Positions 52,258 through 64,000 of a stretch of DNA of 64,000 nucleotides are shown here, piece by piece. How positions within the stretch are numbered: position 1 is the first letter of the stretch; each line of letters opens with the position of its first letter. The translations under genes were made by a program, and so were the position numbers. Under the pieces are notes generated by a model. The model had not been told where the DNA came from. It made no database searches and worked only from the letters and a program-made list of their open reading frames with translations. The stretch is from Gluconobacter japonicus (lineage in GTDB: Bacteria; Pseudomonadota; Alphaproteobacteria; Acetobacterales; Acetobacteraceae): the NCBI RefSeq assembly GCF_002723975.1, contig NZ_BEWO01000012.1:1-64000 (forward strand), in the 5' to 3' direction.

Positions 52258-52298
52258 TTTTCAGGACGAGCCCCACTTTGGCGGGGTGAGTGTGATGG

Positions 52299-52336
52299 AA
52301 ACGGGGGTCGACTTTCGAGCTGGCCCCGTTTTTTTT
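52299..52336 (+). terminator. Rho-independent terminator after the Lys/His-rich protein gene
   Basis: An 8-bp stem AAACGGGG (52299-52306) with CCCCGTTT (52324-52331) is followed by further T (eight in a row from 52329). A smaller GCCCC...GGGGT hairpin lies before it (about 52270-52287). The next 175 bases hold no gene that I can see. Confidence 0.8.
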
Positions 52337-52511
52337 GTTTTTGGACTACAAGACGACTGTTTTTCCTGCAGAACTCTGTGGCAGAGAGTGCATTGTCAGC
52401 GCGGAAGGTTTCGCATCAGGGTGTGCGAGCCGCTAAATAGCGATCTGCCTGACTGTCAGAGCTGCACTGCGGCTCGACGTTTGGACGCAGGTAATCCAAG
52501 AAAGCTTTATT

Positions 52512-52539
52512 CCGGCAGGGACGCTAACGCCCCTGCCGG
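52512..52539 (-). terminator. Hairpin after dadA, likely terminator
   Basis: A perfect 9-bp stem CCGGCAGGG (52512-52520) with CCCTGCCGG (52531-52539) and ten-base loop lies 12 bases beyond the dadA stop. In the minus direction a weak T-containing tract (AATAAAGCTTTCTT) follows. Confidence 0.6.
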
Positions 52540-52551
52540 GAGACAGAAAAC

Positions 52552-53805
52552 TTACAGATAACGGTCCAGAGACAGGTCCAGTGATGGGATCGCTGTCTGG
52601 CGGCCAGAAATCTGGTCTGCGATGATCTGTCCTGAACCTGCTGTCATCGTCCAGCCAAGGGTCCCGTGACCTGTGTTGAGCCACAGGTTGTCGTAGCGCG
52701 GTGCCGGGCCGACGATGGGGGTGCCGTCTGGAGTGCAGGGGCGCAGGCCTGTCCAGTAGCGTGCAGCAGAGAGGTCGCCGCCGCCGTACATCTCGTTGAA
52801 GGACAGTTCCAGCGTTTCACGACGGTCCGGGCTAAGACGCAGGCTAAAGCCCGTCAGTTCAGCCGTGCCGCCAATGCGGATACGGTCCCCGAGGCGCGTG
52901 ATGGCAACCTTGTAGGTTTCGTCATTGACCGTCGAAACCGGCGCACGGCTCTCGTCCGTAATCGGCATGGTGAGGGAGTAGCCCTTCACCGGATAGATCG
53001 GCAGACGCAGCTCCAGTGGCTTCATCAGGCGAGGCGAGTAGCTGCCCAGAGCGAGAACATAAGCGTCCGCCTTCAGGCGACCTGCACTCGTGCGGATGCT
53101 CAGGATGGAATCGCTGGTGGCCTCAATCGCTTCAATGTTCGTGCCAAGACGGAACTTCACGCCTTTCTGCTCGGCCATGGCGGCGAGGCGGCGCGTGAAG
53201 AGATGGGCATCACCCGTCTGATCACCCGGAAGACGCAGGCCGCCGCGCAGGCGATGGCGGGCATGGGCCAGCCCAGGCTCATGAGCGATGATTTCATCGA
53301 CGTTCAGAAGCTGATGGTCGATGCCGCTTTCGGCCAGAAGACGCATGTCTTCGGCAGCATGTTCGACTTGTGCGTCCGTCCGGAAAAGCTGGATCAGACC
53401 TTTCTGGTCGCCGTCATACGTAATGCCGGTTTCGTCGCGCAGGGCGTCGATCTTGTCGCGGGCATATTCCGCAATCCGGAGCATACGGCTCTTGTTGATA
53501 TCGTAGGCTTTTTCCGAACAGTTCGCGAGCAGTTCGCCCATGAAGCGGAACATGGCGGTATCAAAGCGTGGACGGATGATGAGCGGGCTGTGCTTGCTCA
53601 TCATCCACTTTGCGACCTTGAACGGCAGACCCGGCATGGCCCATGGAGTTGAGTAGCCAGGAGACACCTGACCGGCATTGGCGAAGGATGTTTCTAGCCC
53701 TACGCCTGGCTGCCGGTCAATGACTTCAACCTCATGGCCTTCCTGAGCGAGGTACCATGCGGTTGTGACGCCGATGACACCGGCGCCCATGACGATGATT
53801 TTCAT
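52552..53805 (-). CDS. dadA: D-amino acid dehydrogenase, small subunit
   Basis: The 417-residue FAD enzyme deaminates D-amino acids, mainly D-alanine, feeding electrons to the respiratory chain. It has the dinucleotide site MGAGVIGVTTAWYLA at the N-terminus, the DadA motif SFANAGQVSPGYSTPWAMPGLP, and the C-terminal GLRPCTPDGTPIVGPAPRYDNLWLNTGHGTLGWTMTAGSGQIIADQISG. The length matches DadA. No alanine racemase (dadX) is adjacent. It follows the ferredoxin reductase gene by 96 bases on the same strand, so it may have its own promoter. Confidence 0.95.
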   Translation of the reverse strand: MKIIVMGAGVIGVTTAWYLAQEGHEVEVIDRQPGVGLETSFANAGQVSPGYSTPWAMPGLPFKVAKWMMSKHSPLIIRPRFDTAMFRFMGELLANCSEKAYDINKSRMLRIAEYARDKIDALRDETGITYDGDQKGLIQLFRTDAQVEHAAEDMRLLAESGIDHQLLNVDEIIAHEPGLAHARHRLRGGLRLPGDQTGDAHLFTRRLAAMAEQKGVKFRLGTNIEAIEATSDSILSIRTSAGRLKADAYVLALGSYSPRLMKPLELRLPIYPVKGYSLTMPITDESRAPVSTVNDETYKVAITRLGDRIRIGGTAELTGFSLRLSPDRRETLELSFNEMYGGGDLSAARYWTGLRPCTPDGTPIVGPAPRYDNLWLNTGHGTLGWTMTAGSGQIIADQISGRQTAIPSLDLSLDRYL

Positions 53806-53901
53806 GACAGTTCTGCTGCTTTCCGATTGGTAGAAAACCGTTTTTTCGATTTGGTACCGATCAGATCAGCACCAGCGGAAACGGTTGTCTACCCCCGGTT
53901 T

Positions 53902-54924
53902 TCAGCCCGGAACGCCCTTGCTGGTGGAATATTCGAAGTGCAGGGCTGTATCCGGATGAACTATGGCGTGGATGGCATGAACTGCCATTGCGCCTTCCGA
54001 AAATCCCTGAAGAATTAATTTAAGCTTGCCGGGATATGTGGCCACGTCGCCGATGGCAAAAATGCCCGGTGTGCTGCTCTCCAGTGTGGCTGGCGTGACA
54101 GGTACCGTGTTGCGGTGCGTATCCAGTCCCCATAGGGCGATCGGGCCGAGATCGGTGGACAGACCGTAGAACGGCAGGAGCGTGTCAGCCTCCAGATGAC
54201 GGGAGTCGCCGGCGAGGGTGGTGACTTCAACGGCAGAAAGCTGCCCGTCTGTGCCGTGCAGGGCATGAAGCTGGTAGGGAACGACCTTCTCGATGCGTCC
54301 GGCGGCAATCTGCTCTTCGATCCGGGACAGCGTTTCCGGCGCGCCGCGGAAGCGATCACGGCGATGCAGAAGATAAATCTTCTCGGCCACTTCGGAGAGG
54401 GACAGAGCCCAGTCGAGCGCGGAATCGCCACCACCGGCGACGACAATTGTCTTGCCTGCAAAATCAGCACGCTTCTTGACGTAATACTGGACCGCACCCG
54501 TCCGCTCGTAGGCTTCCAGTCCATCCAGTGGCGGACGGTTCGGGCCGAACGCCCCCGCACCCGCTGCGATGATGACAGCCTTGGCTTTTACGGTGTCGCC
54601 ACGCGCCGTTGTCAGCGTGAAGTCTCCACGATGGCCCGTCAGGGTTTCCACACGGGAGCCGAGCAGACGCGGAACGTCGAACGGGGCAATCTGCTTGTCC
54701 AGAGCGTCGATCAGTGCGCCGCCCTCAATGGAAGGGTGAGCCGGAATGTCGTAGATCGGCTTTTCCGGATAGAGCGCTGCACACTGGCCGCCAATGCTGT
54801 CAAGAGCGTCAATCAGAACGCAGCTCAGTTTGAGCATTCCGCATTCAAAAGCTGCGAAGAGGGCGGTCGGGCCGGCGCCAACAATCGCGACGTCGGTGGA
54901 GAGGGTTTGAGGTGAAATCGTCAT
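53902..54924 (-). CDS. Ferredoxin-NADP reductase, thioredoxin-reductase-like type
   Basis: This 340-residue flavoprotein has an FAD site (VAIVGAGPTALFAAFECGML), DALDSIGGQCAALYPEKPIYDIPAHPSI, an NADP site (VVAGGGDSALDWALSL) and the late IFAIGDVATYPGKLKLILQGFSEGAMAVHAI. It lacks the CxxC redox pair of true thioredoxin reductase, as expected for the FNR type known from Bacillus YumC and alphaproteobacteria. It supplies reduced ferredoxin or flavodoxin from NADPH. The name is well supported; the partner protein is not in the window. Confidence 0.93.
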   Translation of the reverse strand: MTISPQTLSTDVAIVGAGPTALFAAFECGMLKLSCVLIDALDSIGGQCAALYPEKPIYDIPAHPSIEGGALIDALDKQIAPFDVPRLLGSRVETLTGHRGDFTLTTARGDTVKAKAVIIAAGAGAFGPNRPPLDGLEAYERTGAVQYYVKKRADFAGKTIVVAGGGDSALDWALSLSEVAEKIYLLHRRDRFRGAPETLSRIEEQIAAGRIEKVVPYQLHALHGTDGQLSAVEVTTLAGDSRHLEADTLLPFYGLSTDLGPIALWGLDTHRNTVPVTPATLESSTPGIFAIGDVATYPGKLKLILQGFSEGAMAVHAIHAIVHPDTALHFEYSTSKGVPG

Positions 54925-54970
54925 CTCTGTTTCTTAGGCGTTTTGAGTTGAATGGGGTAGACCATCCCGC

Positions 54971-56043
54971 ATGCGGTGCGCCTTTGTCATCCAACATATT
55001 AATGCAACAGGCGGAACCGAGCGCTCTGCCTGTGCGGTGATGAACGGACTTGTTCAGCGGGATGTGACGGTTCATCTGCTGGAACTGGTGGGAAACGGCC
55101 CGCCCGTTTTTCCGCTGGATGACAGAATTCCCGTAAAATCCCTGTTTGAAAAGCCAGTAAAAATTTTCAATTCCTGGCCACGGATTGTCGGGAGACTGGT
55201 GCGTTATCTGAAGCGTCACCGCATCGACACACTGGTTGTCGTGGAAGCCACACATGCTCTGTATGGCGTGGCTGCAGCCCGTCTGGCCGGATGCCGCTGC
55301 ATCGTGTGGGAGCACTTCAATTTCAACATTACGCTGGGACGTCGCAAACGGGTCTGGGGGCGGCAGATTGCGGCCAGATGGGCTGACGATGTAGTCGTTC
55401 TGACGGCTTGGGACAAAGCGCTTTGGCGGGCAGGACGGGACGTTCGGGCTTCTTTGACCGTCATTCCCAATATGGCGCCTCCTGTCTGGCAGACGCCTTA
55501 TGATGAGACATCCCGAACCGTTCTGACGGTAGGCCGGCTGACGTCACAGAAGGGGTACGACCTTCTGTTGGCTGCGTGGCGGATAGTAGAAGCTGATGGC
55601 CGCGGAGCAGATTGGTCTCTGAGGATCCGTGGGGATGGGCCTGAACGGGATCGTTTACTTCAGGTCGTAGAAGGGCTTTCGCGCGTGACGCTGGCTCCGG
55701 CCACACATCAGATTGACGCGGAGTATCGGCGGGCTGGACTGTATGTTTGTTCTTCCCGCTATGAAGGGCTTCCCATGGTTCTGCTGGAAGCAGCATCGGC
55801 CGGGCTGCCGGTTGTGTCTTTCGATTGTGAAACCGGGCCGGCGGAGATCGTGGAAGACGGCGTGAGTGGAGTTCTGGTTCAGCCGGGAGACGTTCACGCG
55901 TTGGCCGATGCGCTTCTGTCTCTGATGGGGCAGACAGAAAAACGGCGGACCATGTCTGCCATGGGCCGCCGCAAAGCATTGGAGTTTCAGCAAGAGACAG
56001 TCATGGTCCGATGGATGGACCTGCTGTCTCTCCCGCGGGGTGT

Positions 56044-56047
<4 letters not shown>
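54971..56047 (+). CDS. GT4-family glycosyltransferase
   Basis: The 358-residue cytoplasmic transferase has two Rossmann-like halves. The N-terminal part opens CAFVIQHINATGGTERSACAVMNGL; the C-terminal half has VLTVGRLTSQKGYDLLLAAW and the donor-site motif SSRYEGLPMVLLEAASAGLPVVSFDCETGPAEIVEDG, with the Glu of the EX7E pattern. Such enzymes add sugars to lipid carriers or polysaccharides. It converges on the giant protein gene, the two stops overlapping by 4 bases. The giant protein also ends in a glycosyltransferase domain, so the locus may concern surface glycans. Substrate unknown. Confidence 0.92.
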
Positions 56048-61269
<5,222 letters not shown>

Positions 61270-61512
61270 AGACGGAATACCTTCTGAGGAATGGTCTTGT
61301 TCAGAATCGTTACTGAAAAGTTAAAATCTATTTCGATCTGTCTGTAATAAAGAGTCAACAATCGTTGTTTATTTTTCTCAAAGAATCACAAAACGTTCAC
61401 TTTATTTCGTTTTGTGTCTATTTTTATGCTTGAGGAGAGCAAAGTCCCGTTATTCGAAACCAGAACAACGAGATACTTGCTGGATAGTAGAGGGGGCGTC
61501 AGAGTAGGCGGC

Positions 61513-61962
61513 ATGCAGATACGCCTTCCTGACCAGACCTCGACCGAACATCTTGCCGCCCAACTTGCAGCGCTTTGCACTCCAGGCGATTGCATTGCCC
61601 TGTCAGGTGGTCTGGGGGCTGGGAAAAGCACTTTTGCGCGGGCATTTCTGCGGGTGCTGGCCCATGACCCGCAGATGGAAGTTCCAAGCCCGAGTTTTGC
61701 GCTGGTTCAACCTTACGACACCTCCGTCGGGCCGGTTTTCCACTATGACTTATGGCGGCTGGATGGGCCGGATGCGCTGTATGAACTGGCCTGGGATGAA
61801 GCCTGCGAAGGCATCATGCTGGTGGAATGGCCAGAGCGCGCTGAAGATCTCCTGCCTGCGAATGCCCTGCACCTGACGCTGACTTCTGGCGCGACAGAAG
61901 ACGAACGGTTTGCAGAGTTGACCGGTTGGCCGGATGAGCGCCTGAGCGGGGTTGCGTTATGA
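61513..61962 (+). CDS. tsaE: tRNA threonylcarbamoyladenosine synthesis ATPase TsaE
   Basis: The 149-residue ATPase has P-loop GGLGAGKST (32-40), FARAFLRVL, the Ser/Thr motif SPSFALVQPY, HYDLWRL and VEWPERAEDLLP. TsaE works with TsaB and TsaD to place t6A in tRNAs. ATG 61513 gives the usual length; an in-frame start at 61414 would add about 33 residues with no conserved sequence. It overlaps addB by ATGA, an arrangement close to that of other alphaproteobacteria. The 240 bases before it hold AT-rich promoter sequence for this gene and for the giant protein gene. Confidence 0.93.
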   Translation: MQIRLPDQTSTEHLAAQLAALCTPGDCIALSGGLGAGKSTFARAFLRVLAHDPQMEVPSPSFALVQPYDTSVGPVFHYDLWRLDGPDALYELAWDEACEGIMLVEWPERAEDLLPANALHLTLTSGATEDERFAELTGWPDERLSGVAL

Positions 61963-64000
61963 CCGTTGTGACGATTGCAGGCACCGAGCCTTTTCTGGAT
62001 CGGGTCGCTCATGAATGGCTGAAGCAGGACCCCGCTGCGGGAACCGACGGTCCGGGGCTGTTGCTCGTGCCGAGCCGTCGAGCTGGACGTGCATTGATGG
62101 AAGCGTTCTTGCGCGTGCTGGATGGCAAGGCATCCCTCCTGCCGCGCATCGTTGCGATCAATGACGTGGATGAAGAGGCGCTGGCGTCCATCGGGATTGA
62201 TGTCTCGTTGCCTCCTGCGGTCGAGCCGCAGAGACGGCTTGCCGTGTTGTCCATGCTGATTTTGCAAACGCCAATCGTTAGTGTCGGGGTCGACAAGACC
62301 AAGGGTATCGACCGGGCCTGGCCTCTCGCCAAGGCGCTGGCGGATCTGATGGATGAGGCTGAGCGTAGTGGGGTCGATCTGGCGGCAAGTTTGCCAGAAG
62401 CCGTGGAAGAACGCTTTTCAGAACACTGGCAACAGACGCTGAAATTTCTGGAAATCATCACGACAATCTGGCCGAAATGGCTGGAAGAAGAAGGTCTGTC
62501 GAACCCCGTTGCCCGTCAGGTCGCGCGTCTGAAAGCGCAGGCGGCGGCGTGGCAGCATGTCCCACCCCACACGCCCGTTTGGGCGGTCGGGTTCGCGGAT
62601 GGGTCCGCAGCGGTGTCAGATGTGCTGGCGGCAGTGGCGACATTGCCAGCCGGGCTGGTGATCCTGCCGGGTGTTGATCTGGACTTACCTCAGGCAATGT
62701 GGGACGCGCTTCCTGCGTCCCACCCACAGGCGGGTCTCAAGGAAATTCTTACGGATCTGGGACTGACACGCGACGATCTGACGGATTGGGACGGGGGCAG
62801 GGATCGGGCCAGAGAGCGCCTGATGCGTGGCGTTATGCTGCCGGAACAGGGGATTACGGCCTGGGGGCGGGATCTGAACCCGCGGAATATTTCAGGCCTG
62901 TCTCTGCTTCCCGCACAGGATCAGCAGCAGGAAGCGCAGTCTATCGCATTGATCCTTAGAAATGTGGTGTCTGTACCCGGGCAGACCTGTGCGCTTGTGA
63001 CACCAGATCGTAGCCTTGCTCAGCGCGTTGGGACCGAGCTTCTGCGGTTCGGGATTTATGCCGATGACAGTGCCGGTGAGCCTCTGGCGCAGACGCCAGC
63101 CGCAGTCTTCCTGCGCTTGATCGCCACGGCAGCCGAGGCCCAGCTTTCCCCAGTGGCTCTGCTTTCTGTTCTGAAACACCCTTTGGCGTCTCTTGGTCGG
63201 ACACCGGGTAACTGCCACGCCTCGGCCCGTCGGCTGGAGCGTCTGTTGCTGCGTGGACCTGCTCCTGCACCCGGTATCGCAGGCCTTAAGGCGGCGCTTG
63301 AGACGTATATCCAGAACCAGCGTGACCCGGACAATGGTGCCAGCGCGGATGCTCCTGATGAGCCGGAAGGACCAGCGGCATTTATCGCCCGGATTGAAGC
63401 CGCTTTCGAGCCTCTGCTCAGCCTGTCCGGCGCGGTTCCGCTCCCCGAATTGCTGGAAGCCCTGATCCGTACAGCAGAAGCCTTGGCCGCGACCGAAACA
63501 GAACTGACCGCAGAGCCCGAAGAAGGACTGCATCCAGGCGGACGTCTCTGGATGGGGGATGATGGTGAGGCGCTATCCCGTCACTTGGCCGCTTTGATCC
63601 AGCATACTGGCATTCTGCCACCACAGAGGCTGGCGCATCTGGATTCCTTTTTGAACACGTCCATGGCCGGGCAGATGCTGACGGGCTTGCGCGCGCATCG
63701 TGGCGGTGTGGAGTTGGCCCATCCGCGTGTCACCATTCTCGGTGTGCTCGAAGCGCGTCTGCTGGCGTTCGATGTGGTGGTTCTGGGGGGACTGAATGAA
63801 ACGGTCTGGCCGCCTGCGACTGATCCGGGGCCATGGTTGAGCCGCCCGATGCGAACGCGTGTTGGTCTCCCGTCTCCCGAACGACAGATCGGCATCAGCG
63901 CTCATGATTTCGTCTCAACGGCTCTGGCCGCTGGGGAGGTCGTGTTCTCCAGTTCCGCCCGACGGGATGGTGCACCGGGTGTGCCCGCCCGCTGGATGGT
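61959..64000 (+). CDS. addB: Double-strand break repair protein AddB (partial)
   Basis: The frame is open from ATG 61959 to the right edge, at least 680 residues, and would continue to about 1000. It has the alphaproteobacterial AddB start (TVVTIAGTEPFLDRVAHEWL, LLVPSRRAGRALMEAFL in place of a Walker A site), LVTPDRSLAQRVGTELLRFGI and LGGLNETVWPPATDPGPWLSRPMRTRVGLPSPERQIGISAHDF. AddB with AddA forms the helicase-nuclease that processes DNA ends for RecA; the C-terminal nuclease and Fe-S cysteines lie beyond the window. It is translationally coupled to tsaE. Confidence 0.94.
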   Translation, partial: MTVVTIAGTEPFLDRVAHEWLKQDPAAGTDGPGLLLVPSRRAGRALMEAFLRVLDGKASLLPRIVAINDVDEEALASIGIDVSLPPAVEPQRRLAVLSMLILQTPIVSVGVDKTKGIDRAWPLAKALADLMDEAERSGVDLAASLPEAVEERFSEHWQQTLKFLEIITTIWPKWLEEEGLSNPVARQVARLKAQAAAWQHVPPHTPVWAVGFADGSAAVSDVLAAVATLPAGLVILPGVDLDLPQAMWDALPASHPQAGLKEILTDLGLTRDDLTDWDGGRDRARERLMRGVMLPEQGITAWGRDLNPRNISGLSLLPAQDQQQEAQSIALILRNVVSVPGQTCALVTPDRSLAQRVGTELLRFGIYADDSAGEPLAQTPAAVFLRLIATAAEAQLSPVALLSVLKHPLASLGRTPGNCHASARRLERLLLRGPAPAPGIAGLKAALETYIQNQRDPDNGASADAPDEPEGPAAFIARIEAAFEPLLSLSGAVPLPELLEALIRTAEALAATETELTAEPEEGLHPGGRLWMGDDGEALSRHLAALIQHTGILPPQRLAHLDSFLNTSMAGQMLTGLRAHRGGVELAHPRVTILGVLEARLLAFDVVVLGGLNETVWPPATDPGPWLSRPMRTRVGLPSPERQIGISAHDFVSTALAAGEVVFSSSARRDGAPGVPARWM

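Overview
The window looks like a stretch of chromosome from an acetic acid bacterium (Acetobacteraceae, most likely Gluconobacter or a close relative). This is inferred from the moderately high G+C coding style, the alphaproteobacterial tsaE-addB pair, the 2,5-diketogluconate-reductase-type aldo/keto reductase, and a Hint-domain giant protein of a kind I associate with this family. No rRNA, tRNA, CRISPR array, prophage or insertion sequence is visible. Base composition and gene style look even throughout, so most of it reads as resident chromosome.

Layout. 1-3000: the end of a TonB-dependent receptor, a large inverted repeat, and a complete ferrous-iron uptake operon (feoA-feoB-Cys-rich membrane peptide) behind a possible Fur site. 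3098-14013: a copper block. It holds csoR, a minus-strand operon (His/Cys/Met-rich periplasmic protein, copA multicopper oxidase, copB, small secreted protein), a plus-strand copZ, a TonB receptor with an SbmA/YddA-type ABC transporter, and a P1B-type copper ATPase. Three 17-bp ATAC...GTAT operator-like sites with the same spacing sit in front of these units and tie them into one probable CsoR regulon that includes the receptor/ABC pair. 14010-22394: a serine hydrolase, cysK, a four-gene peptide ABC transporter (C-B-D-F, no binding protein), and a LysE-type exporter divergent from a MocR regulator with clear half-sites between them. 22520-29762: a TonB receptor and the xanthine dehydrogenase operon xdhABC.

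29944-39777: carbohydrate genes. A secreted GH144-like beta-1,2-glucanase candidate converges on the glgA-glgB-treZ operon, with glgX divergent, followed by a YqaE/Pmp3 peptide and a strong bidirectional terminator. 39796-45865: an SDR oxidoreductase, a 1210-residue soluble PAS/GAF hybrid histidine kinase, an aldo/keto reductase and a flavin reductase. 45956-48392: an excellent Fur box and a three-gene membrane operon (DUF3325-like, DUF3649-like, PepSY). 48382-54924: an AAC(3)-family gene broken by a one-base frameshift, queF, typA/bipA, a Lys/His-rich secreted protein, dadA and a ferredoxin-NADP reductase.

54971-64000: a GT4 glycosyltransferase converging on a 1741-residue multidomain protein, then tsaE and the start of addB. 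The giant protein joins an ExeM/NucH-like extracellular nuclease, a Hint self-processing domain, two beta-type repeats and a C-terminal glycosyltransferase. The two items most likely to be undescribed are this nuclease-Hint-glycosyltransferase fusion and the copper-regulated TonB receptor/SbmA-like transporter pair.
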